64,000 nucleotides of DNA, taken from contig CAWAMI010000003.1 in the NCBI GenBank assembly GCA_963783105.1, forward strand, positions 682,001-746,000. Direction: 5' to 3'. How positions within the stretch are numbered: position 1 is the stretch's first letter; each line of letters begins with the position of its first letter. Origin of the DNA: JAVEDQ01 sp963783105. GTDB lineage: Bacteria; Actinomycetota; Actinomycetes; Frankiales; Frankiaceae. The notes beneath the pieces are model-generated. The model was not told the DNA's origin, ran no database searches, and saw only the letters and a program-made list of their open reading frames with translations. The position numbers and the translations under genes were made by a program. Positions 31,218 through 40,638 of this stretch are shown here, piece after piece.

Positions 31218-31712
31218 TCAGGACTCGTCGGCCGGCTCGCTCAAGGTCGGCTTGCGCGACAGCAGGCGGCCGAGCACGCCGTTGATGAACGTCGCGGACT
31301 CGTCCGTCGACAGTCGGGCCGCCAGCTCGACGGCCTCGTTGATGGCGACGGCGTCCGGGACGTCGTCCCGGTGGAGCAGCTCGTAGCCGCCGATGCGGAG
31401 CAGGTTGCGGTCGATCGGCGGCATCCGCTCGATCGTCCATTCCTGCGACGACGTCGAGATGAGCGCGTCGAGTTCGGCCCGGTGTGCCAGCACGCCCTCG
31501 ACCAGCTCCACCGAGTATTCGGGGATGGGCGGGTCGGACTGCGCGAGCCGGTCGGCGAGCGTCCGCATCGGATCGGTGCCGCGCAGGTCACTCTCGTACA
31601 GGACGTCGAGCGCGCGCTTGCGGGCCTTACCGCGTGCGGACAGGCGCGTTTCGGCGCCGCCGGAGCGGGCGCGTCCCCGGGACGCTGGAGGCGTCGGACC
31701 TGGTGGAGTCAC
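31218..31712 (-). CDS. nusB: transcription antitermination factor NusB
   Basis: RNA-binding partner of NusE in rRNA antitermination. 164 residues. After a low-complexity basic leader, SARGKARKRALDVLYESDLRG starts the helical fold and IDRNLLRIGGYELLHRDDVP, AINEAVELAARLS and FINGVLGRLL complete it. GTG start at 31712, 10 bp after efp. Convergent with bldD, with 6 bp between stops. Confidence 0.95.
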   Translation of the reverse strand: MTPPGPTPPASRGRARSGGAETRLSARGKARKRALDVLYESDLRGTDPMRTLADRLAQSDPPIPEYSVELVEGVLAHRAELDALISTSSQEWTIERMPPIDRNLLRIGGYELLHRDDVPDAVAINEAVELAARLSTDESATFINGVLGRLLSRKPTLSEPADES

Positions 31713-31722
31713 TACTGGGTCG

Positions 31723-32283
31723 TCAGTTGACCCGGCCGAGGTACCGACCGTCGCGGGTGTCGACCTTGATCTTCTCGCCGACCGTGAGGAACAGCGGGAC
31801 CTGCACGGCGGCGCCGGTCTCCAGCGTGGCAGGCTTCGTACCGCCGCTGGAGCGGTCGCCCTGCAGGCCGGGCTCGGTGTAGCTGACGACGAGCTCGACC
31901 GAGGCCGGCAGCTCGACGTAGAGCGGGTTGCCCTCGTTGATGGCCACCGTGGCGTTGGTGTTCTCGAGCATGTAGTCCGCGGCGGTGCCGACCACGGTTG
32001 CCGGGATGTTGATCTGGTCGAAGGACTCGGTGTCCATGAACACGAAGTCGTCGCCCTCGCGGTAGAGGTAGGTCATCTCCCGCTTGTCGACCGTCGCGAA
32101 CTCGACCTTGGTGCCGGCGTTGAACGTCTTGTCGACGACCTTGCCGGAGGTGACGTTCTTCAGCGTGGTCCGGACGAACGCGCCACCCTTGCCGGGCTTG
32201 ACGTGCTGGAACTCGACGACGTTCCACAGCTGGCCGTCGAGGTCCAGCGTGACGCCGTTCTTCAGATCGTTGGTGGTGGGCAC
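31723..32283 (-). CDS. efp: translation elongation factor P
   Basis: Rescues ribosomes stalled at polyproline. 186 residues with the KOW-like domain carrying the loop lysine in VKPGKGGAFVRTTL, followed by two OB domains and the C-terminal signature VDTRDGRYLGRVN. PGKGG is the actinobacterial form, generally thought not to need beta-lysylation. GTG start at 32283. It follows aroQ by 11 bp, so it is likely part of the aro transcript. Confidence 0.96.
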   Translation of the reverse strand: MPTTNDLKNGVTLDLDGQLWNVVEFQHVKPGKGGAFVRTTLKNVTSGKVVDKTFNAGTKVEFATVDKREMTYLYREGDDFVFMDTESFDQINIPATVVGTAADYMLENTNATVAINEGNPLYVELPASVELVVSYTEPGLQGDRSSGGTKPATLETGAAVQVPLFLTVGEKIKVDTRDGRYLGRVN

Positions 32284-32294
32284 GTCGGCCGAGT

Positions 32295-32771
32295 CTACGG
32301 GGACAGCAACCCGACGGCCGCGCGCAGACCGAGTCGGTAGGAGTCGAAGCCCAGCCCGGTGATGGTCCCGCTCGCGACCTCGGAGATGACCGAGTGGTGG
32401 CGGAACTGCTCGCGCTTGGCGGTCTGCGACAGGTGGACCTCGACGAGCGCGCCGGTCAGCGCCGCGCAGGCGTCGCGCAACGCGTAGGAGTAGTGGCTCC
32501 AGGCGCCGGGGTTGAGGACGACCGCCACGCCGGCGTCCGCCGCGTCGTGCAGCCAGCGGATCATCTCGGTCTCGTCGTCGGTCTGCCGGACGTCGACCGC
32601 GACGTCGAGCTCACCGGCCGTCTCCCGGATCGCCTTCTCGAGGTCGGCGTAGGTGCCGGTGCCGTAGACGTCCGGCTCCCGCGTGCCGAGCCGGCCGAGG
32701 TTGACCCCGGAGAGCACCCACACCGCTGCCTTCGCCGCTCCACCGGACGAAGGGGTGAACCCGATGCTCAT
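32295..32771 (-). CDS. aroQ: 3-dehydroquinate dehydratase, type II
   Basis: Third shikimate step, forming dehydroshikimate. 158 residues. NLGRLGTREPDVYG holds the conserved asparagine, arginine and catalytic tyrosine; EVHLSQ holds the histidine; REQFRHHS holds the second arginine. SGVN replaces the usual NGPN and SHYSYALRDA replaces the common THTSVALRDA, with the key residues kept. The ATG overlaps the aroB stop. Confidence 0.92.
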   Translation of the reverse strand: MSIGFTPSSGGAAKAAVWVLSGVNLGRLGTREPDVYGTGTYADLEKAIRETAGELDVAVDVRQTDDETEMIRWLHDAADAGVAVVLNPGAWSHYSYALRDACAALTGALVEVHLSQTAKREQFRHHSVISEVASGTITGLGFDSYRLGLRAAVGLLSP

Positions 32772-33877
32772 ATGCCGACCTCCGAGTACGCCGCGGTCAG
32801 GAGCCCCGGATCGGGATCCTCCAGCAGGAACGGCTTGGCGAGCGCGGACAACGCGACGAAGCGCAGCCGGTTGCCGCGGGCCTTCTTGTCGATGCGCATG
32901 GCGTCGAGCAGCGCCGACCACCGGTCCTGCGGATAGTTCACCGGCAACCCGATCGCCGACAGCACCGCCCGGTGCCGGTCGGCGGTCGCGTCGTCGAGTC
33001 CGGCCGCCAGCCGCGACAGCGCCGCCGCGTAGCAGAGGCCGACGGACACCGCGGCGCCGTGCCGCCAGTTGTAGCGCTCGACCTTCTCGACGGCGTGGCC
33101 GAGCGTGTGGCCGTAGTTGAGGATCTCCCGGCGGCCGGACTCCTTGGGGTCGGCGCTCACGACGTCGGCCTTGACGGCGACCGAGCGCACGATCAGCTCG
33201 CGCAGGTGGCGGTGACCGGTGGGGTCGTCCTCGAGCAGGTCGAGGATCGCGGGGTCGGCGATGAAGCCGGCCTTGGCGACCTCGGCCAGCCCGGCGGCGA
33301 AGTCGTTCGGCGGGAGCGTCGCGAGGGTGCCGAGGTCGCACACCACCGCGCTCGGCTGGTGGAAGGAGCCGACGAGGTTCTTGCCGGCATCGGTGTTGAT
33401 GCCGGTCTTGCCGCCGACGGCCGCGTCGACCATGCCGAGCAGCGTCGTCGGGACCTGGACCACGCGGACGCCGCGCAGCCACGTCGCGGCGACGAAGCCG
33501 GCCAGGTCCGTGACCGCTCCCCCGCCGAAGCCGATGACGAGGTCGTTGCGGGTGAAGCCGACGGAGCCGAGCACGTTCCAGGCGTAGTTGGCGACCTGCA
33601 GCGTCTTCGCGTCCTCGCCGTCCGGCACCTCCAGGGCGTGCACCTCCAGGTCGGAGCGGGCGGCGAGGATCTCCTCACGCATTGCGTCCGCCGGGGTACG
33701 CAGGGCACGCGGGTGCATCAGGGCGACGCGGGTCGCGCCGGACAGCGACGTCGTCACCTCCTCGAGGAGGCCCTCGCCGATCAGCACCGCGTACGGGCTG
33801 CTCCCGGCGGGGCGGACCTCGACGCGGACGGGCTCATCGGTGCCGTCCGCGCTCGAGATCGTGCCGGGCTCGCTCAT
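32768..33877 (-). CDS. aroB: 3-dehydroquinate synthase
   Basis: NAD- and metal-dependent cyclisation of DAHP. 369 residues. Motifs: IGFGGGAVTDLAGFVAATWL for NAD, PTTLLGMVDAAVGGKTGIN with the substrate lysine, and NYGHTLGHAVE with a metal histidine. ATGA overlap with the aroK stop and with aroQ. The reading frame is intact, unlike aroC two genes upstream. Confidence 0.96.
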   Translation of the reverse strand: MSEPGTISSADGTDEPVRVEVRPAGSSPYAVLIGEGLLEEVTTSLSGATRVALMHPRALRTPADAMREEILAARSDLEVHALEVPDGEDAKTLQVANYAWNVLGSVGFTRNDLVIGFGGGAVTDLAGFVAATWLRGVRVVQVPTTLLGMVDAAVGGKTGINTDAGKNLVGSFHQPSAVVCDLGTLATLPPNDFAAGLAEVAKAGFIADPAILDLLEDDPTGHRHLRELIVRSVAVKADVVSADPKESGRREILNYGHTLGHAVEKVERYNWRHGAAVSVGLCYAAALSRLAAGLDDATADRHRAVLSAIGLPVNYPQDRWSALLDAMRIDKKARGNRLRFVALSALAKPFLLEDPDPGLLTAAYSEVGI

Positions 33878-34419
33878 TCTCGGACTGCCATGCCTGGAGT
33901 TCCTCCTGCTCGCAGCCACTCGAGGATCTCGGCGGCGACGTCGTCGGGCGGTCGGTCGGCGGTGGTCACGGATCGGCGGGCGACCTCGGCGTAGAGCGGA
34001 GCCCGGTCGCGCAGCATCGCCGAGATCCGGGCGCGCGGCGAGTCGAGCAGCAGCGGCCGGTCGCGTGCGAGGCCGACCCGGGCCACGGCGTCGGTCAAGG
34101 TGACCTCGAGGGCCACGACCGGCGCCGCCTGCAGCCGCTGCCGGGTCTCCTCCGACATCACCGCGCCGCCGCCGAGGGCGACGACGCCGTCGTGCTCGTC
34201 GAGGGCGCGGGCCACCGCCGCCCGCTCCCACGTGCGGAACTGCTCCTCGCCGTCCTCGATGAAGATGTCGGCGACCGTCTTGCCCGCCTCGGCCTCGATC
34301 GCCTGGTCGGTGTCGAGGAACGGCACCCCTAACTCGGCGGCGACGAGCGTGCCGACCGTCGTCTTGCCGGCGCCCGGCGGGCCGACGAGGACGAGCACCG
34401 GGCGCGGCGCGTCACTCAT
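33874..34419 (-). CDS. aroK: shikimate kinase
   Basis: Phosphorylates shikimate with ATP. 181 residues from the ATG at 34419. Walker A is VGPPGAGKTTVG, the shikimate-binding aspartate is in FLDTDQAIE, and arginine and glycine contacts are in EQFRTWE and VALGGGAV. I prefer this ATG because GAGGAA lies 6 bases upstream. A GTG at 34443 overlaps the aroC stop (GTGA) and would add eight residues. Confidence 0.94.
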   Translation of the reverse strand: MSDAPRPVLVLVGPPGAGKTTVGTLVAAELGVPFLDTDQAIEAEAGKTVADIFIEDGEEQFRTWERAAVARALDEHDGVVALGGGAVMSEETRQRLQAAPVVALEVTLTDAVARVGLARDRPLLLDSPRARISAMLRDRAPLYAEVARRSVTTADRPPDDVAAEILEWLRAGGTPGMAVRE

Positions 34420-34439
34420 CGACTGTTCCTCGTCGGCCG

Positions 34440-35655
34440 TCACTCATGGACGGTCGGCGCGTCCGCCACCGTGCTCGCCGCGGCCTTGAGGTAGGCCTCG
34501 CAGTTGCGCCGGGTCTCCTCGACGGAGTCGCCGCCGAACTTCTCGAGCGCCGCGTCGGCGAGCACGAGCGCGACCATCGCCTCGGCGACCACCCCGGCCG
34601 CCGGCACCGCGCAGACGTCGGATCGCTGGTTGATGGCGACGGCGGCCTCGCCCGTCGCGGTGTCGACGGTGCGCAGCGCGCGGGGCACGGTCGAGATCGG
34701 CTTCATGGCCGCGCGGACGCGTAGCACCTCGCCGGTCGTCATACCGCCCTCGGTGCCGCCGGAGCGGGCCGTCACCCGGCGGACGACGCCGTCGTCGCCG
34801 CGGACGATCTCGTCGTGCGCGAGCGAGCCGCGGCGGGCGGCGGTGCGGAAGCCGTCGCCGACCTCGACGCCCTTGATGGCCTGCACGCCCATGAGCGCGC
34901 CGGCGAGCCGGGAGTCGATCCGGCGGTCCCAGTGGACGTGGCTGCCGAGCCCCGGCGGGAGCCCGTAGACGACCACCTCGACGACCCCGCCGAGGGTGTC
35001 GCCGTCCTTACGTGCGGCGTCGATCTCGTCGACCATCGCCCGGCTCGAGGCGGGGTCGGCGCAGCGGGCGGGGTCCTCGTCGATCGCCGGGAGGTCGGCG
35101 GGCAGCGGCGTGGGGGCGTCTTCCGGGACGGCGGCCGCGCCGATCGCGACGACATGGCTGAGGACCTCGACGCCGTAGGCCTGGCGGAGGAAGTTGCGCG
35201 CGACGGAGCCGAGCGCGACGCGGGCCGCGGTCTCGCGGGCGCTGGCGCGCTCGAGGATCGGCCGGGCGTCGTCGAAGCCGTACTTCTGCATCCCGACGAG
35301 GTCGGCGTGGCCGGGGCGGGGGCGGGTCAGCGGCGCGTTGCGGGCCAGGTCCGCCAACTCGGCCGGGTCGACCGGGTCGGGGTTCATCACCTGCTCCCAC
35401 TTCGGCCACTCGGAATTTCTTCACGACGATGCTGACCGGGCCGCCCTGGGTGCGACCGTGCCGGACGCCGCCGAGGATGTCGACCTCGTCGCGCTCGAAC
35501 TTCATCCGCGCACCTCGGCCGTAGCCGGCGCGCCGGCGGGTGAGCTGCTCGCCGATCTCGGTGCTGGTGATCTCGACCGCCGCAGGCAGTCCCTCGAGGG
35601 TGGCGACGAGCGCCGGGCCGTGCGATTCGCCCGCGGTGAGCCAGCGCAGCGTCAC
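34440..35655 (-). CDS. aroC: chorismate synthase, with an apparent frameshift
   Basis: Last step to chorismate. The first 80 residues (RWLTAGESHGPALVA, RRRAGYGRGARMKFE) are in one frame. The rest, from MNPDPVDPAELADLARNAP through RSGGTEGGMTTGE to the C-terminus, is in another. Dropping one A from the AAA at about 35415-35417 joins them as VVKNSEWPKWEQVMNPDPVD, the expected family sequence. Total length 1216 is one over a multiple of three; corrected length is 404 residues. It is first in aroC-aroK-aroB-aroQ and normally essential, so a base-call error is likely. Confidence 0.9.
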
Positions 35656-35733
35656 GCCTGCGCTCCCGAATGCCAGCCCAACCAGTGCCAGCCGAACCGG
35701 TGCCCGTTCACGCCTGCCAGTGTCTCAAATGAC

Positions 35734-35766
35734 GAACGGCGCAGGAGGCGTGCTCCTGCGCCGTTC
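35734..35766 (-). terminator. terminator hairpin after the pilP-like gene
   Basis: Perfect 14-bp stem GAACGGCGCAGGAG with its complement, 5-base loop, located 20 bp past the pilP-like stop and upstream of aroC. On the minus strand it is followed by GTCATTTGAG, a weak T stretch. It would end the pilMNO transcript before aroC. Confidence 0.75.
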
Positions 35767-35786
35767 GAGCGTCGACCCTGGGTCGA

Positions 35787-36461
35787 TCAGAGGTTCTGCA
35801 GCTCCCCCAGCGCGAGCTTCACGGTCTTGCCGCCGTGGGAGATGGTGATCGAGTCCGCGGAGACGGAGACGGCCTTGTAGTCGCCGGCGAAGGCCGCACC
35901 GGACTTCGCCGGGTACGCCACGCTGTCGACCTCGACCTTGGCCGTGCCGCCACTGACCGCGATGAGCTGGACGGGCTTGGCCGCTGTGGTGGCCGCGCTC
36001 TGGCTCGTGGCCGCCGTGCCGGGTGCGGTGGTGCCGCTGGCGGTCGTGGTGCCGGTGGCGGCGTCACCGGTGGCGGGAGCGCCGGCCGCGGCCGGGTCGG
36101 TCGTGCCGGTGCCGGTGGCCACGGGAGCCGTGGCGGCAGTGCTCTGCTGCGAGGCAGCTTCGGCCGCCAGCTCCTCGGGGAGCTTCGCGAAGGGGTCCCC
36201 GTAGGCCGCGGCCGGCGCGAGCTCGAACTGCGACGGGCTGCTCGTCGGCGGCGGCACGGCCGAGGCCTTGGCCCGTGGCGTGGGCAGCGGCGAGCTGTTC
36301 AGGTCGTCGTCGCTACTGCCACCGAGCAGGCCGGAGAACAGGACCACGGCGATGACGGCGAGCACACCCAGGCCGGCGAGGGCCACGATCAGTAGCTTGC
36401 GGCGGTCGGTCTCGGCGTTCATGCCGTCCGCGACCGCATCGGACGCGGTATTGCGTGCCAT
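35787..36461 (-). CDS. PilP-like pilus assembly protein
   Basis: 224-residue protein at the PilP position after pilM-pilN-pilO. One membrane helix (LLIVALAGLGVLAVIAVVLFS, minus end residues) follows a short cytoplasmic start. A long Ala/Thr/Pro linker follows, then a small beta domain about 165-224 (VQLIAVSGGTAKVEVDS, VKLALGELQNL) resembling the PilP homology domain. Identification is by position and shape; sequence similarity to Gram-negative PilP is weak. The ATG has GAGGAG 6 bases upstream. Confidence 0.65.
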   Translation of the reverse strand: MARNTASDAVADGMNAETDRRKLLIVALAGLGVLAVIAVVLFSGLLGGSSDDDLNSSPLPTPRAKASAVPPPTSSPSQFELAPAAAYGDPFAKLPEELAAEAASQQSTAATAPVATGTGTTDPAAAGAPATGDAATGTTTASGTTAPGTAATSQSAATTAAKPVQLIAVSGGTAKVEVDSVAYPAKSGAAFAGDYKAVSVSADSITISHGGKTVKLALGELQNL

Positions 36462-36495
36462 CGTTTACTCCTCGGTTCGCGTCGTCGGTCGGCTG

Positions 36496-37194
36496 TCAGC
36501 TGGCCGAGGTGGTGGGCGCCTCGGCCGGCGCGCTGCTGCTCGACCCGCTTGACGTCGAGTTCTTCGACGAGCTCGACGTGCTGGTGCCGGTCGGGGCGCC
36601 GACTAGCACGCGGCCGCTGATCGTGGCGGTCAAGCCGCCGGTGTCGCTGGAGGAGCCGCCGGTCGACGTCGCCCCCGGCGCGGAGCTGGAACCCGACGAG
36701 GACTTCTCGGTGATGGTCATCCCCTGGACGAGGAAGGCACGCGACAGGCCCTCGAGGGCGAGGTGGTACTGCTCGAGCGAGACGTAGTCGCCGTTGACCG
36801 TGAGCGTGACGTCGATGCCCTGCACGCCGTCCGCTCCCGGAATCGCGGTCGGCTCCACAGGCTTGATGCCGGTCAGCGTCACGTTCGACGCGACGGCGGC
36901 CTGGTTCAGGTTGCGGACGAGCTCGGGAATGGCCGGCTGCTGCGGCACCTTGGCGCTGACGGCGGCAAGCGCGGCCCGCTGCGCGGGCAGCTTCGCAGCC
37001 AGCGCCTCGAGGTTGGAGATCTGCGCCTGCAGGCTGGAGTTGGAGGACTCCTGGGTCTGCACCTTGCCCCGCAGGTCGGCGACCTCGGCGCGCTTCGGAG
37101 AGATGAGCAGGAACCAGCCCGCGACGAGCACGAGGAGGTAGACGACCACCGCGACGGCGATCAACGGCTGGCGTCGGGTCATCAACGTGTTCAT
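36496..37194 (-). CDS. pilO: type IV pilus inner-membrane protein PilO
   Basis: 232 residues: N-terminal membrane helix (VAVVVYLLVLVAGWFLLI), a coiled coil (about 32-75) and a ferredoxin-like PilO domain with GIDVTLTVNGDYVSLEQYH. The family normally ends near residue 160-170; here a serine-rich tail of about 60 residues follows. PilO forms the alignment complex with PilN and PilM. ATGA overlap with pilN. Confidence 0.88.
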   Translation of the reverse strand: MNTLMTRRQPLIAVAVVVYLLVLVAGWFLLISPKRAEVADLRGKVQTQESSNSSLQAQISNLEALAAKLPAQRAALAAVSAKVPQQPAIPELVRNLNQAAVASNVTLTGIKPVEPTAIPGADGVQGIDVTLTVNGDYVSLEQYHLALEGLSRAFLVQGMTITEKSSSGSSSAPGATSTGGSSSDTGGLTATISGRVLVGAPTGTSTSSSSKNSTSSGSSSSAPAEAPTTSAS

Positions 37195-37928
37195 CAGTTG
37201 CCCTCGGCGGTGTAGCGGTGGGAAAGAGCCTCAGCGGTGACGCCGGCGGTGACCGTGTAGTTGATGACGCCGGACGAGCCCTCCTTCGAGGTGCTGGTCA
37301 GGTAGACACCCGTGAAGCCCGGGATGCTGGAGAGCTGGTCGAGCAAGGCCGCTACGTCCGGCTGGCTGCGGGCCATGCCCGACAGGGTCAACGACGCGAT
37401 GCTGCCGCTGGGGAGAGCGCTCGAGGACCCGGATGAGCCGGACGAGCTCGACCCGCTCGAAGAACCGGACGAGCCCGAGTCTGCCGGCGTGAGGGCGACG
37501 GAGGAGAACCGCACGCCCTCCGGCCGCTTGAGGCGGAGCTGGTCGAGGTAACGGGACCAGAGGACCTCGTTGCCCATGGCGGCGGCGAGAGCCCGCTGAG
37601 CCGCCTGGACCTGGTTCTGGGCCGTCTGCGCCGGTAGCAGCGCCTGCTGCTTGCGCTGCAGAGCGGTCTGGGTGCTCTGCGCCGAAGCGAGGTCGGCGCG
37701 CGCCTGGCTCTCGCCCTGGCCGGCGTAGACCCAGCCACCGCCGACGGCGGCGACGCAGAGGACGACGGCGCCGGCGAGGGCAATGGCCAACTTGCGGACG
37801 GCCCGCTGCTCGGCGATCTCCGGCGGCAGCAGGTTGACCCGCGGCGCGAGGACCTCGGCGGGAGCGTCGAGCAACGGAAGGCTCTGCTCCTCGACCTGAT
37901 CGAACTGCGGCAGAACGGGCGCGTTCAT
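37194..37928 (-). CDS. pilN: type IV pilus assembly protein PilN
   Basis: 244 residues. The cytoplasmic start contains PRVNLLPPEIAEQRAVRK, the INLLP-type motif that docks into the PilM groove. Then come a membrane helix, a coiled coil (about 75-115) and a PilN domain interrupted by a serine/glycine tract. ATG overlaps the pilM stop and its stop overlaps pilO, so PilM, PilN and PilO are made together. Confidence 0.9.
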   Translation of the reverse strand: MNAPVLPQFDQVEEQSLPLLDAPAEVLAPRVNLLPPEIAEQRAVRKLAIALAGAVVLCVAAVGGGWVYAGQGESQARADLASAQSTQTALQRKQQALLPAQTAQNQVQAAQRALAAAMGNEVLWSRYLDQLRLKRPEGVRFSSVALTPADSGSSGSSSGSSSSGSSGSSSALPSGSIASLTLSGMARSQPDVAALLDQLSSIPGFTGVYLTSTSKEGSSGVINYTVTAGVTAEALSHRYTAEGN

Positions 37929-38989
37929 GCGGCGACTCCGAGGGCGAGCCCGACCGGGACGCTGGCCAGGGGTTCGACGTAGGACAGCTGCTCGGGGCTC
38001 AGACGCGTCCGGCCGATCTCCAGCCGGGACAACGGGGCCGCGGCGTGCACGGGGATGCGGACCGCGTGCGAGAGCCGCTGGTCCAGACCCTGCAGAAGGC
38101 CCCCGCCGCCAGAGAGAACCACGCGGCTCAGCCGGGCCGAGTCCGGCTGGGCCAGGTAGTAGTCCAGGGAACCGCGGACCTCTTCGACCCATGTGGTCGC
38201 GGCGGCCTCGAGGACCCGGGCCACCGGGTGCTGGCCTGACGCGGCCGGGTCGAGCGGCAGCGAGCTCGACTGCTTGAGGGCCTCGGCCTGCTCGAAGGGG
38301 ACGCCCATGCGGTCCGCGATCGTCTCGGTGATGTCGCTGCCACCCATGAGCAGGATGCGGACGAAGCGCGGGACGCCACCCTGGTGGACGACGATGTTGG
38401 TGACGCTGGCTCCGACCTCGACGAGGGCCTCCGCGGTCGACGCGAGACCGAGGCCGTCGGGGGTCCCGAGGGCGCGAAGAACGGCGAAGCTTGTGAGGTC
38501 GACGGCCTCGGGGTGCAGGCCGGCAATGCGCAGGGCGTCGAGGCTGCCGTTGACCATGTCGCGGCTGGCGGCGACGAGGAGCACCCGCTGACGCCGGGTG
38601 CCGTCCTCGGCGACGATCTCCTCGAGCGGGTGCAGATCGAGCACGGCCTGCTCGACCGGGATCGGGATGACGTCGGCGACCTGGAAGGCGAGCGACTTGC
38701 GCAGCTCGGGAAGCGGCATCCAGGGCAGGTCGACCTGGCGGACGACGACCTTCTGGTTGGCGATGCCGACGACCACCTTCTTGGTGGAGAACTTGACGCG
38801 GGCCCACAGCTCCTTGAGGGCCGCGGCGACCGGCTCGGGGTCGACGACCTCGCCGTCACGGACGGCACCCACGGGGAGGGCGATCTGACCGAAACGCTCC
38901 AGCTTCGTGCTCTCCTTGCCCCAGCTGAGCTGGGCAGCGCGCACGCCCGTCGTTCCGATGTCGAGGCCGACGGCTCTGCGTCCTGACAC
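37925..38989 (-). CDS. pilM: type IV pilus assembly ATPase-like protein PilM
   Basis: Actin-like cytoplasmic protein of 354 residues that binds the PilN N-terminus. It begins RRAVGLDIGTTGVRAAQLSW, has a second phosphate loop region VEVGASVTNIVV and the adenosine motif VVLSGGGGLLQGLDQRL. I chose the GTG at 38989 because AAGGA precedes it and it gives normal PilM length; an upstream GTG at 39073 lacks a ribosome site. Confidence 0.92.
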   Translation of the reverse strand: MSGRRAVGLDIGTTGVRAAQLSWGKESTKLERFGQIALPVGAVRDGEVVDPEPVAAALKELWARVKFSTKKVVVGIANQKVVVRQVDLPWMPLPELRKSLAFQVADVIPIPVEQAVLDLHPLEEIVAEDGTRRQRVLLVAASRDMVNGSLDALRIAGLHPEAVDLTSFAVLRALGTPDGLGLASTAEALVEVGASVTNIVVHQGGVPRFVRILLMGGSDITETIADRMGVPFEQAEALKQSSSLPLDPAASGQHPVARVLEAAATTWVEEVRGSLDYYLAQPDSARLSRVVLSGGGGLLQGLDQRLSHAVRIPVHAAAPLSRLEIGRTRLSPEQLSYVEPLASVPVGLALGVAA

Positions 38990-39128
38990 GGCGGTCCTTC
39001 CCAGCCATCCGGGTCTGCGGCCGAGCTCTTCCGCTGGCGCTGACCGAGGCGCCACAGCGGCGCTCCCCTTCACATTCGGCCGACTGGCCCAGCCTCTTGA
39101 GCCGACCTACCGCACCGGTTGGCGACGT

Positions 39129-39921
39129 TCAGCCGACAGTCAGCTCCAGGTAGGTGTTCGCGAGCGACTGCCCGACCAGCACGGCGACCAGGGCGCCGGC
39201 GATCATGAACGGCCCGTACGGGACCCTGCTCTTGCGGCCGGCCCGACCCGCGAGGACGAGCCCGATGCTCACGACCCCGCCGAACAGGAAGCCGCCGAAC
39301 AGCCCGACGGCCCACGAGCCCCAGCCGAGGAAGCCCGTGTACAGGCCGAGGACGCCTGCGAGCTTGACGTCGCCCCACCCCATGCCGCGCGGATACAGGA
39401 ACCACAGCAGCGCGTAGAACGCCCACATCGCGGCCAGTCCGATGAGAGCCCGGACGAACGGGCGTCCACGAGTCGTCGCCGAGCAGGGCGAGCGCGAGCG
39501 TCGCGATACCCACGACGTAGGACGGCAGCGTGAGCGAGTTCGGGAGGCGCTTGGTGTCGAGGTCGATCAGCGCCAGCGCGACGCCCACCGCGCCCAGGTA
39601 GAGGTAGGCGGGCAGGGCCAGCGAAAGACCCAGCCGGAGCGTGAGCGCGACGAAGACACCCGCGGTCAGCAGCTCGACCAGGGGGTAGCGGACGCTGATC
39701 GGGTTCCGGCAGTCGCGGCAGCGGCCCCGCAGGAGGACCCACGACAGCACGGGGACCTCGTCCCGGGGCCGGACGCCCGCTCCGCACTCGGGGCAGTGCG
39801 AGCGTGGCCGGACGATGGACTGCCCGCGCGGGACCCGGTGGATCACCACGTTGAGGAAGGAGCCGACCACGAGGCCGAGCAGTCCGGTCAACGCGGCGAG
39901 CACGCTCAGCGGGAACTCCAT
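39129..39921 (-). CDS. pilD: prepilin peptidase / N-methyltransferase, with an apparent frameshift
   Basis: Membrane aspartyl protease that cuts and methylates prepilins. The first frame gives EFPLSVLAALTGLLGLVVGS, the zinc cysteines CPEC and CRDC and the first catalytic aspartate in ALIDLDTKRLPN. The second frame gives MWAFYALLWFLYPRGMGWGD with the second aspartate in GDVKLAG. Removing one C from the CCC at about 39461-39463 joins them as SWTPFVRALIGLAAMWAFY. Length 793 is one over a multiple of three; corrected length is 263 residues. The ATG at 39921 has AGGAG upstream. Confidence 0.88.
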
Positions 39922-40028
39922 GTTCTCCTGTCGGGTCGTCCGTCGCCTTCGCAAGCGTCGCAGAGGCGATGAAAGGGCGCGTCAGGTACGCCGTCGCCTG
40001 TGGACAGCGCAGTTGAAAGCCGGGAGGG

Positions 40029-40466
40029 TCAGCAGCCGCCGACACCAAGGCCTTCAGCCGTGTACTTGTAGGTCTGGTCCTTGCCGCGGGTGTCCGTCAG
40101 GGCGACGCACCATGCCCGGGCGTCGTCGAGGTTGGACGAGGCATTACTCGTCGGGCGCGCCGTCCCGTTCGTCAGGTTGACGACCGAGTCGTATCCGGCG
40201 CCGTCAGCGATGAGGACCTTGCCGGGAGTGCTCGTGAAGTCCAGCGTCAAGGTGCCCTTGCCGTCCACGAAGTACGTGGCGACCTCCTTGCCGAGGGCGC
40301 TCACGTCGGCCTTGGTCGAGCTATCGTGGGCCTTCTCGCGCTGGCTCAGGAAGATCGGGATGGCGATGGCGGCCAGGATCCCGATGATGATCATGACGAC
40401 CAGGAGCTCGATCAGCGTGAAGCCGTCCTCACGGTCCGGCCGTATCCGACTCCGCATGCTCGGCAC
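40029..40466 (-). CDS. pilA: type IV pilin (class III signal peptide), paralogue 1
   Basis: 145-residue prepilin. A basic leader ending in DREDG is followed by the cleavage and helix motif FTLIELLVVMIIIGILAAIA, with the conserved glutamate at mature position 5. The globular part has one C-terminal cysteine pair (RAWCVALT and GVGGC). It is about 55-60 percent like the two downstream-duplicated pilins by eye. GTG at 40466 or ATG at 40457 could start it. It lies between prepilin peptidase and the pilin repeat. Confidence 0.92.
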   Translation of the reverse strand: MPSMRSRIRPDREDGFTLIELLVVMIIIGILAAIAIPIFLSQREKAHDSSTKADVSALGKEVATYFVDGKGTLTLDFTSTPGKVLIADGAGYDSVVNLTNGTARPTSNASSNLDDARAWCVALTDTRGKDQTYKYTAEGLGVGGC

Positions 40467-40592
40467 CCGCTCCCTCGTTGTGTTGCGACTACCGAGTAGT
40501 CGGCAGCTCTCGGCCGCGAGTTCAGTGTTGGAGTGACACCAGTTATTCGCCTAACTCCCGGGCACCGCAGCTGAGGTGCCGGGAAAGAGATC

Positions 40593-40620
40593 GGGGCGGC
40601 ATCCCGAAGGATGCCGCCCC
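40593..40620 (-). terminator. terminator hairpin, copy 1 (pilin 2)
   Basis: GGGGCGGCATCC pairs perfectly with GGATGCCGCCCC around a 4-base loop that reads TTCG on the minus strand. It lies 18 bp after the pilin stop and is followed by GATCTCTTTCC, a pyrimidine-rich tail. It is part of the duplicated block. Confidence 0.88.
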
Positions 40621-40638
40621 GACTCGGTCAGGTACTGA

